Assembly: GCA_945875585.1 (NCBI GenBank)
Contig: CAMCLK010000004.1
Location: forward strand, 1-64,000
Length of the DNA stretch: 64,000 nucleotides
Source: Candidatus Kuenenia stuttgartensis
GTDB lineage: Bacteria; Planctomycetota; Planctomycetia; Gemmatales; Gemmataceae
Direction of reading: 5' to 3'
A program made the translations under genes and the position numbers. Positions 47,887 through 57,005 of this stretch are shown here, one piece after another (positions within the stretch are counted from its first letter, which is position 1; each line of letters begins with the position of its first letter). The notes beneath the pieces are model-generated. The model made no database searches. It was not told where the DNA came from and saw nothing but the letters and a program-made list of their open reading frames with translations.

Positions 47887-49758
47887 ATGAACCCGGTTCG
47901 ATGGACAGCTTCATTATTGACTCTGGGAATCCTCCTGCCAGCACAGGTGGCTATGGGGGCCGCACCCACTCCCGCCCAAATTCTTCAATTTAAACCCAGG
48001 CAAGAAGGTGTTCTGCCCGGTATGCCCAAGCCTGGCGAAGAAAACGCCTGCAAAGTAGAACTCGTCAAGGGGCAGGGCAAAGGTTCAGGCTGGATCCTGC
48101 GCGATCCGTCCGGACAAGTGCTCAGGCGCTTTTTTGATACCAACGACGACAACAAGATCGACGTCTGGAGCTATTTCCGCGACGGACAGGAAGTCTATCG
48201 GGAACTGGATACCAACCTCAACGCGCTGCCAGACCAGTTCCGCTGGGTGAATGCAGGCGGAGCCCGATGGGGTGTGGATGTCAACGAGGATGGCACCATC
48301 GACGGTTGGCAAATGCTCAGCCCCGAGGAAGCCTCGCAGGAACTGGTGCGCGCTGTTGCCACCAACAATATCAATCGGTTCAGGGCCTTGTTGCTCACCG
48401 ATGCCGACCTCAAGCAAATGGATCTTGCCGGTGAAACCGGCCGGCAACTGAAGGAAAAGGTGGCAACAGCCCCCACCCGTTTTTTGGCAGCCGTTGCGAA
48501 ATTAGAAGGGGCCAAGCCTTCGTGGTTGCACCTGGAACTGGGCACACCTCAATGCCTGCCTACCGATGCAACAGGCTCTCGGTTCGACCTGATCCGGCAC
48601 CCGCGTGGCACCATTCTGATGGACCTTGGCGGAAAAACAGAGTGGTTGCAGAGCGGCGAAATGGTACAGGTGGGTGCCGCTTGGAAACTCGTGGAAGGGC
48701 CCGCCGTGGGCGCCATTTCTGAAGATGAAGGACCGCGTTTAGCGGGTCGCCTCGACCTCGACAAAGATCCCGAACTCAAGAAAATGGTTGATGAACTCAC
48801 CGCCATCGACAAAGACCCTGCCGCCAACGGAACGCCATCTGAAATATCGAAACACCACCTCAGGCGGGCTGACCAGCTTGAGAAAATCGTGGCCCGCATG
48901 AAACCCGAAGACCGGGAATCGTGGATTCACCAAGTAGCAGACAGCTTGGCTGGCGCGGCTCAAGTGGGCAAAGATGCGGATCCTGCCGGCTTGCAGCGTC
49001 TGGCCAGTCTGGCCGAGCAACTGAACAAGGCAACTCCTGGTGGCAATGTCGCAGCTTATGTTGTGTTCCGACATCTGCAGGCAGAATACTCGCAAAAACT
49101 GGCGAAACCCGGAGAAGATTTTGGCAAAGTCCAACTCGATTGGATCGCCCGACTCACCCAGTTTGTAACCTCTTATCCCAAGAGCGACGAGACTGTCGAA
49201 GCCTTGCTGCAACTGGGTATGGTCTCTGAATTCTTGGGCAAAGAAACCGAAGCGCGCAACTGGTACGGTCAGGCCGCCAAAAACTTCGGCGACAAGCCTC
49301 AAGGAATCAAGGCTGCCGGCGCCGTCAGGCGGCTCGACAGTGAAGGCCAACTGCTGCGCATTGCCGCCGCGCCGCTGGCCAATCCACAGGGTGCCTACGA
49401 TCTGACCCAGGCGACAGGTAAGGTCGTTTTGGTTTACTTCTGGGCCAGTTGGAACAATCAGTCCATTGGCGATTTTGCCAAAATCAAAGCCCTTCTAGAA
49501 ACACATGGTGCCAAGGGACTTGAGCTCGTGGCCATCAACTGCGACCAGACGACCGCTGAAGCGCAATCTGTTGTACAACGCGCAGGTGTAGGCGGCGTGC
49601 ATCTGCATCAACCCGGTGGGCTCGACGGCAAACTGTGCACCGAGCAAGGTTTGATGGTTCTGCCTCATGTTTTCCTGGTGGGAAAGGATGGCAAAGTCAT
49701 CAACAAGAACGCGCAGTTGGCCACCATCGAAGATGATATCCGCAGGCAGGTCAAATAG
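47887..49758 (+). CDS. Exported thioredoxin/TlpA-fold protein lacking the CxxC motif
   Basis: A 623-residue protein with signal peptide (MNPVRWTASLLTLGILLPAQVAMG region). Near the N-terminus are EF-hand/dockerin-like acidic loops 'DTNDDNKIDVWSYF' and 'DVNEDGTIDGWQML', found in planctomycete exported proteins. The middle (about residues 290-490) is helical and TPR-like. The last about 115 residues are a TlpA/AhpC-like thioredoxin fold: 'GKVVLVYFWASWNNQSIGDF', 'GLELVAINCDQTTAEAQSVV' and a retained cis-Pro in 'VLPHVFLVGKDGKV'. The usual WCxxC is 'WASWNNQ' (about 519-525), so both redox cysteines are absent and thiol-disulfide exchange is unlikely. The ATG at 47887 has GAGGAG upstream. It ends in a strong terminator. 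Confidence 0.85.
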   Translation: MNPVRWTASLLTLGILLPAQVAMGAAPTPAQILQFKPRQEGVLPGMPKPGEENACKVELVKGQGKGSGWILRDPSGQVLRRFFDTNDDNKIDVWSYFRDGQEVYRELDTNLNALPDQFRWVNAGGARWGVDVNEDGTIDGWQMLSPEEASQELVRAVATNNINRFRALLLTDADLKQMDLAGETGRQLKEKVATAPTRFLAAVAKLEGAKPSWLHLELGTPQCLPTDATGSRFDLIRHPRGTILMDLGGKTEWLQSGEMVQVGAAWKLVEGPAVGAISEDEGPRLAGRLDLDKDPELKKMVDELTAIDKDPAANGTPSEISKHHLRRADQLEKIVARMKPEDRESWIHQVADSLAGAAQVGKDADPAGLQRLASLAEQLNKATPGGNVAAYVVFRHLQAEYSQKLAKPGEDFGKVQLDWIARLTQFVTSYPKSDETVEALLQLGMVSEFLGKETEARNWYGQAAKNFGDKPQGIKAAGAVRRLDSEGQLLRIAAAPLANPQGAYDLTQATGKVVLVYFWASWNNQSIGDFAKIKALLETHGAKGLELVAINCDQTTAEAQSVVQRAGVGGVHLHQPGGLDGKLCTEQGLMVLPHVFLVGKDGKVINKNAQLATIEDDIRRQVK

Positions 49759-49777
49759 AGCAAGCTCGATAACCACA

Positions 49778-49814
49778 AAAACGCCGGACCATCCTTTGGT
49801 CCGGCGTTTTATTT
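49778..49814 (+). terminator. Rho-independent terminator
   Basis: A perfect 14-bp stem, 49778-49791 / 49797-49810, with a 5-base loop and flanking A and T runs. It lies 19 bases after the thioredoxin-fold gene and 40 bases from the convergent histidine kinase, so it may work in both directions. Confidence 0.92.
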
Positions 49815-49849
49815 CAACCACCTAAAATATTATAATCGTAATGAGTCAT

Positions 49850-51214
49850 CTACAAATCACTGGGTAATGAACCGTTATTCAAAACGGCGTTCAACGTTAC
49901 TTCAAAAACGGTACCCCGAGGCCGATTGGGCCTGTGGTTGATGATACCTCCATGTCGGTCAACAACGGCCTTGCAAATGGCCAGACCCAGACCACTACCT
50001 TCGTATTGGGATGGCCCCCTATAAAATCGTTCGAATACCCGGCTTCCAACGGTTGGTACAATACCCGGCCCCTGATCGATCACCCTGAATAGCACGGTGG
50101 GAAAATGTATGCCTCCGGTTCGACACGCTTCCAGCCGCACAACACCACCTTCGGGGCTATGATAAACAGCGTTGGCCAGCAAGTTGACAAACAACTGAAA
50201 CAGTTCGTCGTTATCACCCACAACAATCAAGCTGCTCTCGGGCTGATCTAGCACAAGTTTGACGCCATGCTTCTTGGCAATCGATTCAACCTGCTCCACT
50301 GCCTCGCACAGCATCGTTTCGACAAAAACCCTATGAAGCGGCTTGTCCCGATTGGTTTCTTCCTGCGTCAGATCGAGCAAACTATTGACCAACCTGCTTA
50401 GCCTCTGCGCGGATAAGTGGCAGTAATGAAGGGCAAGACGCATTTCTTCGGAATTTCGCCCATCCTGCATTTCTGAATTAGTGATGATTCCCGCCAGTGG
50501 AGTGCGGAGTTCGTGTGACGCGTCGGCAATAAAACGGATTTGTGCTTCGTGCAACGTGTTGACATGGTCGAGCATGGCATTCAAATTGATGGCCATGGGC
50601 TGCAATTCGGAATCCATGGCAGCAACATCAATTCTGGCCGAAAGGTTATTGGTCTGCACAAGGCGGGCTGTCTTAGTGATGTCGTCAAGTCCGCTCATGG
50701 CACAAGTCAGTAAAAACCAATTAGCGGGAATCGATATGCTTACTAAAAAAACAAAAACCGATACATGGATCATTAAACTCACATATCTGTTCGAATAATA
50801 CCCATCCATCGACGCTTCCAGCATAATGGTGTTGCCATCGGGGGTCAGGTATGAAATAGTCCTAAATTTGCCATCTTCTAAATAACCAAATATCGGTGGT
50901 TCCCCTGATTGATTGTTGCCGACAAGCGTCATGGAATCAATTTTCCCGCCATCCCGATCGAATTTGGAAACCTCCACATCTCCACATAATTTAGTATTTA
51001 CCGCAGGCAAGGCATCTGGCAATGCGCCCGCATAATGACGAGAAAGGTAAAAATTGAGTCTGCCAAGCAAATACTCGTCTAACTGAGATTCAACAGACGC
51101 GCTCTGATAAAGGAATGTATATATTCTAAAAACGATCGCGAGTAAAAAAATCATCGTGGCAACCGCCACAGTAGTACGTAACCTAAGCGATTTTATGCCC
51201 AAAAATCTCGACAT
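49850..51214 (-). CDS. Sensor histidine kinase (second of two tandem copies)
   Basis: A 454-residue membrane sensor kinase. There are two transmembrane segments (about 15-35 and 147-170) around a periplasmic sensor of about 110 residues. A HAMP-like linker follows, then HisKA with phospho-acceptor His234 in 'ADASHELRTPLAGI'. HATPase_c has the N box 'FVNLLANAVYHSPEGG' and G boxes 'DQGPGIVPTVG' and 'GSGLGLAICKAVV'. The ATG at 51214 has GGGAG 5 bases upstream. It partners the response regulator directly upstream (49-base gap). The kinase core aligns closely with the 52.1-kb copy while the periplasmic sensor is very different, so the signal probably differs. Confidence 0.93.
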   Translation of the reverse strand: MSRFLGIKSLRLRTTVAVATMIFLLAIVFRIYTFLYQSASVESQLDEYLLGRLNFYLSRHYAGALPDALPAVNTKLCGDVEVSKFDRDGGKIDSMTLVGNNQSGEPPIFGYLEDGKFRTISYLTPDGNTIMLEASMDGYYSNRYVSLMIHVSVFVFLVSISIPANWFLLTCAMSGLDDITKTARLVQTNNLSARIDVAAMDSELQPMAINLNAMLDHVNTLHEAQIRFIADASHELRTPLAGIITNSEMQDGRNSEEMRLALHYCHLSAQRLSRLVNSLLDLTQEETNRDKPLHRVFVETMLCEAVEQVESIAKKHGVKLVLDQPESSLIVVGDNDELFQLFVNLLANAVYHSPEGGVVRLEACRTGGIHFPTVLFRVIDQGPGIVPTVGSRVFERFYRGPSQYEGSGLGLAICKAVVDRHGGIINHRPNRPRGTVFEVTLNAVLNNGSLPSDL

Positions 51215-51262
51215 TCGCGCTCCCATTGGTTTTGCATGAGCTTTTGATGGCGAGATGCCAAA

Positions 51263-51967
51263 TCACACATTCAGCAGAAAGCCTTCTTTGCGCCGATTAA
51301 CAATTGAATCTTTCCCGATTTTCTTGCGCAACTTCATGATAAAAGCGTCAAGAAGATTCTGCAGGTTTTCTGAATTGTTGGTCCGAATGGCTCCTTCCAG
51401 CACATCCCGAGGAACCAATCGGCCCGAATTGCTCGCCAATAGCATCAAAATTGTGAATTCCGTTTCTGTAAGATCAATAGCTTTGCCATCAAGAAGGACG
51501 CTTTTCAATACACGGTCGATCACAAGCCTGCCAACCACAAGATTGTTCGTGACCTTCCCTTCGGCACGGCGGATAATAGCCGCGGCACGCGCCAGCAACT
51601 CCGACAGTTCAAAAGGTTTCACCAGATAATCGTCGGCTCCCAGTTCCAACCCTTCCAATCGTTCGCGCAGCAATGAACGCGCCGTTACCACTATCACAGG
51701 GGTCGCTCGAGTGGCTCGCAATTCCCGTAAAAGCTCCAAGCCTGCAATGCCCGGCAATGTCAGGTCTAGCACGATCAGATCGAAAGAACCCGAACCGAGC
51801 AACAGGCTGGCCTGTTCACCATTTTCCGCCTCGGTCACTTGGTAACCGGAATTGGTAAATGCGGTGCTCACGCCAAAACGGATGGCGCTGTCATCCTCGA
51901 CCACCAGCACACGACGCGTTTGCTTGGACGGCAAGGTTTCATCTGCCGGTGCATGGAAACCAGACAT
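51263..51967 (-). CDS. OmpR-family response regulator (tandem copy)
   Basis: A 234-residue regulator. The receiver domain has the acidic pair in 'VLVVEDDSAIR', phospho-acceptor Asp68 in 'DLIVLDLTLPG' and Lys117 in 'DDYLVKPFE'. The winged-helix DNA-binding domain follows ('IDLTETEFTILMLLASNSGR'). The end is 'IVNRRKEGFLLNV', where many OmpR proteins have 'VRGVGY'. The ATG at 51967 has GGGAG 8 bases upstream. It lies between the two kinase genes. Asp68 and Lys117 fall at identical residue numbers in the 53.6-kb copy, showing a gap-free recent duplicate. Confidence 0.93.
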   Translation of the reverse strand: MSGFHAPADETLPSKQTRRVLVVEDDSAIRFGVSTAFTNSGYQVTEAENGEQASLLLGSGSFDLIVLDLTLPGIAGLELLRELRATRATPVIVVTARSLLRERLEGLELGADDYLVKPFELSELLARAAAIIRRAEGKVTNNLVVGRLVIDRVLKSVLLDGKAIDLTETEFTILMLLASNSGRLVPRDVLEGAIRTNNSENLQNLLDAFIMKLRKKIGKDSIVNRRKEGFLLNV

Positions 51968-52058
51968 GGTGTGGGCTCCCAAAGATGGGACAAACAGTTC
52001 AGCCCAAGAAGTTTACCAACTCGCCTCAACCAAACAACGTGATTATCCTTCCTGCGGT

Positions 52059-53546
52059 TCACGCCAAATGATAATCAGCCGTTGTGGTGGTTGCCTCCAA
52101 GCTTACTTCAAAGATTGTACCTTTGGGTTCATTGGGGCGATATTTAATGACTCCACCATGCGCGTGAACAATCGACTTGCAAATGGCCAAACCAAGGCCC
52201 GTTCCTTCAACTTTGTTCGCCCCTCGCAAAAACCGCTGAAATACACGGCTGCCAATCGCGGGATCAATACCCGCCCCTGTATCGCTGACCCATAACATCA
52301 CATGGCGTATCGAGTTATGACTGTATCCCTTGGCACCGATACAGACCACTCCGCCTTCCTCACTGTGCTGAATGGCATTGGTGAGAAGATTGACCAACAC
52401 TTGGTACAACTCCCCAGAATCGCCCAACACCATCAAGCCCGATTGTTCAATTTTTTCTTCCAACGTGATCGTGCGCCACTGCGCCATCGGCTCGACCTGC
52501 TCCACAGCATCTGCAATCAAGGCATCGATGAAAACTTTCCTGTGCGGTCTGTCGACGCGTCCTTCACTTCGTGTCAGGTCCAGCAGTTCGTTCACCAACC
52601 GCGACATGCGCGTCGCCGATCCCTGGCAATATGCCAGCGCCCGGCGCAGTTCTTCGGTGTTATTGGGCTGCATCAAAGCCATCTGGGCATTGTTCATGAT
52701 TCCGGCCAAGGGCGTCCTCAGCTCATGCGAGGCATCCGCCAGGAACTGCGCTTGGGCGTCGTGCAGCTCATTGACATGGTCGAGCATGGCGTTGAGGTTG
52801 GTGGCCATTTCAGACATTTCCGTATCCACTTGCGCGACATCAATACGCGCGTCGCGGTTGTTTTTGACAATCATGCCGGCGGTGGCGGTTATGGCATCGT
52901 AGCTTTTAAGCGATCGGGTGATCAAGAACCACCACACAGGCTGCGTGAACGCGAAAACAAAAAAAGAACCCACCACATTAGCCGCAAATCTTGTATTCAA
53001 ATCTCTATAATATTCGGATAGCGATTTTGAAACATACAGACTTCCACCGTCGACAAGGCGCACCGCCGCGTAACGCACCCAGCCATCGCTAGTCGTATTA
53101 ATGATCAGCGGGCCCGCATCATGTTGAATTATATTGAGATTCCACTCTTTGCTTTCCGCGGTAGAACCATCACTTCTCACGCGCGCCACCACAGTCCTGT
53201 CATCTATCCTGTCTTTATAGTAATCGATTACCGCCCAATTAAAATCGAACAGGCTTTCCAATTGGCCGCCTTCTTTATGAATCGCGGCAAGATCAGGAAC
53301 ATGCATATCCGCATCATTGATGACAGAATCAAGTTTCGGGGTCACGGGCACGGAAATTTTTGGGGCGTTGTCGTTCAATAGCGCATTGATCTTTATTTCG
53401 AGATCCCGATCGATCACCGCCATGTTCCTAAGGCTCATGACGTAAATAGCTTGAGACCGATTAACAACCAGTAACAATATAAGAATAAGATTCGAAATAG
53501 CCAAAAAGCGCCAACGCAGCGAACGAATGCGTGGCAAGCGAAACAT
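52059..53546 (-). CDS. Sensor histidine kinase (first of two tandem copies)
   Basis: A 495-residue membrane kinase. It has a hydrophobic N-terminal segment (about 14-35), a periplasmic sensor of about 150 residues and a second span (about 190-210). HisKA has His274 in 'ADASHELRTPLAGI', with 'LVNLLTNAIQHSEEGG', 'DTGAGIDPAIG' and 'GTGLGLAICKSIV' in the ATPase domain. The linker 'ARIDVAQVDTEMSEMATNLN' is close to the same region of the 49.9-kb kinase ('ARIDVAAMDSELQPMAINLN'). The ATG at 53546 has GAGGG upstream; a longer frame to 53573 would nearly touch the regulator gene. It forms a pair with the response regulator 30 bases upstream. Confidence 0.93.
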   Translation of the reverse strand: MFRLPRIRSLRWRFLAISNLILILLLVVNRSQAIYVMSLRNMAVIDRDLEIKINALLNDNAPKISVPVTPKLDSVINDADMHVPDLAAIHKEGGQLESLFDFNWAVIDYYKDRIDDRTVVARVRSDGSTAESKEWNLNIIQHDAGPLIINTTSDGWVRYAAVRLVDGGSLYVSKSLSEYYRDLNTRFAANVVGSFFVFAFTQPVWWFLITRSLKSYDAITATAGMIVKNNRDARIDVAQVDTEMSEMATNLNAMLDHVNELHDAQAQFLADASHELRTPLAGIMNNAQMALMQPNNTEELRRALAYCQGSATRMSRLVNELLDLTRSEGRVDRPHRKVFIDALIADAVEQVEPMAQWRTITLEEKIEQSGLMVLGDSGELYQVLVNLLTNAIQHSEEGGVVCIGAKGYSHNSIRHVMLWVSDTGAGIDPAIGSRVFQRFLRGANKVEGTGLGLAICKSIVHAHGGVIKYRPNEPKGTIFEVSLEATTTTADYHLA

Positions 53547-53576
53547 CGCAAATCCCTCTGTGCGCGAAAACACCGA

Positions 53577-54284
53577 TCATACGAAAAGACAAAAGCCTTC
53601 ACGACGTCGATTCACAATGGTTTTCTTCCCTAGCTTCTTTCGGATCCTCCAGATGAAAGCATCCACCAAATTATCGATGTTTTCGGAAGTTTCGCCGCTC
53701 AGAATTGCTTGTTCCAAGACCTCGCGTGGCACCACCTTGCCGGGTTCACGGGCCAGCAACATCAACACCTCGAATTCCGTACGGCTCAACGGGACCAACA
53801 GGTTGTTCAAAAAAACGGACTTGGAAGCGCGATCAATCTTGATGGGCCCAATCTCCAAAGTCTGGGTTATTTTTCCCTCGGAACGGCGCAAAAGAGCGGC
53901 AATTCGGGCCAACAATTCGTCCAGATCGAAAGGTTTGACAAGGTAGTCATCAGCGCCCAGATTCAGGCCTTCCACCCTGTTTTCCAAAAGAGAACGGGCC
54001 GTGACGGCAATAATCGGAGTGGAAATAGATCCGCGCAATTCCCGAAGAATATCCATTCCAGAGAGGCCTGGGAGCATCATGTCGAGTACAATCACATCAA
54101 ATTGGCGGTCGGAAAGCAACTTCATAGCGGCAAGTCCATTGTCCGCTTCCACGACCTCGTATCCCGAGAGAATCAGGGTTGAAGACACTGCGTGGCGGAT
54201 GGCTGGGTCGTCTTCAACCACAAGGACCTGACGTGGTCTTCTGGCATCGATTGGGATTTCTGACTCGATAAGAGCGTTTGACAT
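53577..54284 (-). CDS. OmpR-family response regulator (first gene of the tandem system)
   Basis: A 235-residue response regulator. Receiver domain: 'VLVVEDDPAIR', Asp68 in 'DVIVLDMMLPG' and Lys117 in 'DDYLVKPFD'. The winged-helix domain has 'VPLSRTEFEVLMLLAREPGK'. It ends in 'TIVNRRREGFCLFV', like its duplicate. The ATG at 54284 has GAGG about 9 bases upstream. It is the first gene of a four-gene minus-strand unit RR-HK-RR-HK. The 173-base gap to the divergent nadC must hold the promoter; I see no clear boxes. Confidence 0.93.
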   Translation of the reverse strand: MSNALIESEIPIDARRPRQVLVVEDDPAIRHAVSSTLILSGYEVVEADNGLAAMKLLSDRQFDVIVLDMMLPGLSGMDILRELRGSISTPIIAVTARSLLENRVEGLNLGADDYLVKPFDLDELLARIAALLRRSEGKITQTLEIGPIKIDRASKSVFLNNLLVPLSRTEFEVLMLLAREPGKVVPREVLEQAILSGETSENIDNLVDAFIWRIRKKLGKKTIVNRRREGFCLFV

Positions 54285-54457
54285 GTAAAAAAACCTCAGT
54301 CAACGTATCGTTGCCATATTGACATTAGTTTTACCCAAACCAGAATTCCGTGCCTGATTTTCAGGTTCGATTCAGTAAGTAGCAGGTTTTGGGATCGTCC
54401 TGTATCAACTTGAAGTAGAATTCCATACGTTTTTCACCCACTGGACCTTACCTAGCC

Positions 54458-55393
54458 ATGACTGATTCCTCCGGTCCTCGCCCTTGGGGCGCTGAAGAAG
54501 ACAAGGCTGTGCGTATTTTGGCCCAGTCCGCTCTAGATGAAGACCTTATCGCACCCGATGGCCGCAGAGGCGACGCGACTTGCCTCGCCTTGGTACCGGA
54601 AAATTTGACGGGCCAAGCTTGGTTCGACAGCCGGGTGGATGGCCGCGTTGCCGGATTGCCACTGCTGGCCACGGTCTTCAAACTGATCGATGAACGGGTC
54701 GAGGTGGAAGTCACTGCCACGGAAGGCGGTAGCATCAAACCGGGTGACCGACTGGCGCGCGTATTTGGCCCCATGCGGGCGCTCTTGACGGGTGAACGGA
54801 CAGCCCTCAATTTCCTGCAGCGGCTATGCGGCGTCGCCACGCAGGCTGAAAAATTCAGCCGGGTGGTGGACGACCTGCCGTGTGTGATTCTGGACACGCG
54901 CAAAACCACCCCGGGCTGGCGGGTTTTGGAAAAATATGCCGTGCGCATGGGCGGTGCAACCAACCACCGCATGGGCTTGGCCGATGGTATTCTCATTAAA
55001 GACAATCATTTGGCAGCCCTATCGGGCACAGCCATCGCCACGCCAAGTATTGTTGCCAAGGCTATCAGACAGGCGCGGGCCTACGGAGAAACCCATCCGG
55101 GCCTGATGATAGAAGTCGAAGTGGACAATATCGAACAGTTTGAAGCAGCGCTTGCCGAAAACCCGGATGTGGCCCTGCTAGACAACTTCAGCCTCGAAAT
55201 GCTGCGGCAGGCGGTGGCGTTGCGCAATCGTTTGGCACCGGGAGTGAAGCTTGAGGCGTCGGGCGGAATACGTCTGGAAAATTTGCGGGCAGTTGCCCAA
55301 ACGGGGGTCGATCGCATCAGTATTGGCGCGCTGACGCATCAGGCAACATCCATCGACATTGGGCTGGACTACGCCCCGCCAGGCGCACAATGA
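54458..55393 (+). CDS. nadC: Nicotinate-nucleotide pyrophosphorylase (carboxylating), NadC
   Basis: A 311-residue quinolinate phosphoribosyltransferase, the step from quinolinate and PRPP to nicotinate mononucleotide in de novo NAD synthesis. The N-terminal segment has 'ALDEDLIAPDGRRGDATCLA'. Substrate-binding residues lie in 'GERTALNFLQRLCGVAT', 'ILDTRKTTPGWRVLEKYAVR', 'MGGATNHRMGLADGILIKDN' and C-terminal 'VKLEASGGIRLENLRAVAQT'. Length is slightly above the usual 280-300. The ATG at 54458 has a poor RBS. Its stop overlaps the birA start (ATGA), coupling two cofactor genes. Confidence 0.96.
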   Translation: MTDSSGPRPWGAEEDKAVRILAQSALDEDLIAPDGRRGDATCLALVPENLTGQAWFDSRVDGRVAGLPLLATVFKLIDERVEVEVTATEGGSIKPGDRLARVFGPMRALLTGERTALNFLQRLCGVATQAEKFSRVVDDLPCVILDTRKTTPGWRVLEKYAVRMGGATNHRMGLADGILIKDNHLAALSGTAIATPSIVAKAIRQARAYGETHPGLMIEVEVDNIEQFEAALAENPDVALLDNFSLEMLRQAVALRNRLAPGVKLEASGGIRLENLRAVAQTGVDRISIGALTHQATSIDIGLDYAPPGAQ

Positions 55394-56190
55394 GACCCCA
55401 CCCCGAAAGAATTACTGAAAGTCCCAACCGCCTTTTGGGTGGACAGGTTTGGCATTACAGTGAACTAGCAAGCACCAACAATTTGGCTCTTGAATTGGGT
55501 CTATCGTTAGATGTGAATCCGCAATGGCACGGATTGGCGCTGCGAGCGGACCGACAAACCAGTGGCCGCGGTCAACACAACAGGGTGTGGGAAGCACCCG
55601 CCCGCCGAGGCGTTTTGCTGTCTGTCTTGCTCGATCCCCCCGCGCATTGCCGAAGGCCTGCCATTCTCACCTCGTGGGTGGCGGTGGCTGTTTCACGTGT
55701 GGTTGAGTCTGTTATTGGCTGGCGGCCAGATTTGAAATGGCCCAACGATGTCCTTGTTCGTGGCCAAAAAATCGCTGGCATTCTGGTGGAACAACGCCGT
55801 GGAACCGTGGTGGGAATAGGCCTGAATGTCTGGCAAACCGCGGATGAGTTCGCGGCGGCGGGCCTGCCGGATGCCACTTCACTGGTTCGCTTTGTCGCCA
55901 ATCCGCCGGATGTGGTGGAAATGACAGAAAAGCTGCTCGACGCCATGGATCTGGACTGGCGCGATCTGGAACAGGGCAATGGCGCGGCAGTGGAACGCCG
56001 CTGGCGCGAGGGACTTGGCCTGACAGGCCGGCCCGTGCGCGCGGTAGCTCGCGGCGACACTATTTTGGGCTACCTTGAACACTTGGGGTGGGATGAGATA
56101 ACACTCCGGCTGGAAAACGGTACGACTCGTTCGTTCCAGCCGGAGGAAATCAGTGCTCTTGCAGCGCTGGATGGGGTTTCCAGCGGCTGA
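55390..56190 (+). CDS. birA: Biotin--[acetyl-CoA-carboxylase] ligase, BirA catalytic type without HTH
   Basis: A 266-residue biotin protein ligase that activates biotin as biotinyl-AMP and attaches it to the carboxyl-carrier protein. Seen: 'VWHYSELASTNNLALELG', the biotin/ATP loop 'ADRQTSGRGQHNRVWEAP', 'DLKWPNDVLVRGQKIAGILV' with the conserved Lys, and the C-terminal SH3-like domain ('GYLEHLGWDEITLRLENGTT'). There is no N-terminal winged-helix domain, so it should not repress the biotin operon (monofunctional class I). Translation is coupled to nadC. Confidence 0.94.
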   Translation: MRPHPERITESPNRLLGGQVWHYSELASTNNLALELGLSLDVNPQWHGLALRADRQTSGRGQHNRVWEAPARRGVLLSVLLDPPAHCRRPAILTSWVAVAVSRVVESVIGWRPDLKWPNDVLVRGQKIAGILVEQRRGTVVGIGLNVWQTADEFAAAGLPDATSLVRFVANPPDVVEMTEKLLDAMDLDWRDLEQGNGAAVERRWREGLGLTGRPVRAVARGDTILGYLEHLGWDEITLRLENGTTRSFQPEEISALAALDGVSSG

Positions 56191-56201
56191 GATCAGTTCA
56201 A

Positions 56202-56765
56202 TTAAAGTGGTCTGCCTGTCTCGACCTGAACTTTGAAATCTGCCCATTCCAATGGATCATTGAGAATGGTGGAGATTTCAATCAGGGCTTCGCAAACTTG
56301 ATCGACGCTGAGCCCAGCCTGAATGGGATGTGCCAACGCGCTGACCGAAAACGCCGCCGATTCCCGCGATGGAATTGCCGGAGTGAAAGGCACATCCACG
56401 GTAAACCCGTGGTGGGGATTGTTAGCATGGGCTTTCACCCCGTCAACAATGGCTTTAGCCAACTGCTTCATCATCGCTGGGTTGGTGTTCAATTCCGAAT
56501 CTGGGTTGAACCGGTTCACTATCCCTTTGGCTTCGGCCAAAACACCAGCAACGCCAAGGCGGTAATGGTCTGCCAGGGAACTGATTCCCGAAATCTCGAC
56601 GACGGTTTCCCCCTCGGGATTCAACGCCACTTCCCCGATGGTGGCATTGAATCGTTCCGCTACCCACCTTTGTCCAATGGCGTGAAGGAGATGGCGTTCA
56701 CCCTCTTCCTCGGTTGAGAGGAACGATTTGAAGGTGATGTAGTTGGATTGGTAATAAAACGACAT
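56202..56765 (-). CDS. Hypothetical protein, 187 residues
   Basis: I do not recognise this protein. It is soluble and lacks a signal peptide. It has an N-terminal 'MSFYYQSNYITFKSFLSTEE', a middle helical region ('AVAGVLAEAK' area) and a short proline-rich strand region ('VDVPFTPAIPSRESAAF'). The ATG at 56765 has GGAG 9 bases upstream; a longer frame to 56798 is less likely. It is convergent with birA (11-base gap) and divergent from a DUF1501 gene. Confidence 0.65.
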   Translation of the reverse strand: MSFYYQSNYITFKSFLSTEEEGERHLLHAIGQRWVAERFNATIGEVALNPEGETVVEISGISSLADHYRLGVAGVLAEAKGIVNRFNPDSELNTNPAMMKQLAKAIVDGVKAHANNPHHGFTVDVPFTPAIPSRESAAFSVSALAHPIQAGLSVDQVCEALIEISTILNDPLEWADFKVQVETGRPL

Positions 56766-57005
56766 GCCCCAGTTCTCCAAAGAATCCACTGATGCCACCC
56801 TTTTCGGGCACCGATCTTGTTTGTTTATTCACATGGCCATCGGAATCCAGAAGACATCTTTTCGGGATTGGCGACAGATTGAAAGTGGCTTGCAACCATG
56901 CCACGCAATAGTGGAATGCCCACAGCAACCTGCTTGCCTTGGCCGCAACCCATGGTAAACTCGTGAATCCTGCTACAACCTCTTTTTCACTGGACACCCG
57001 CCACC

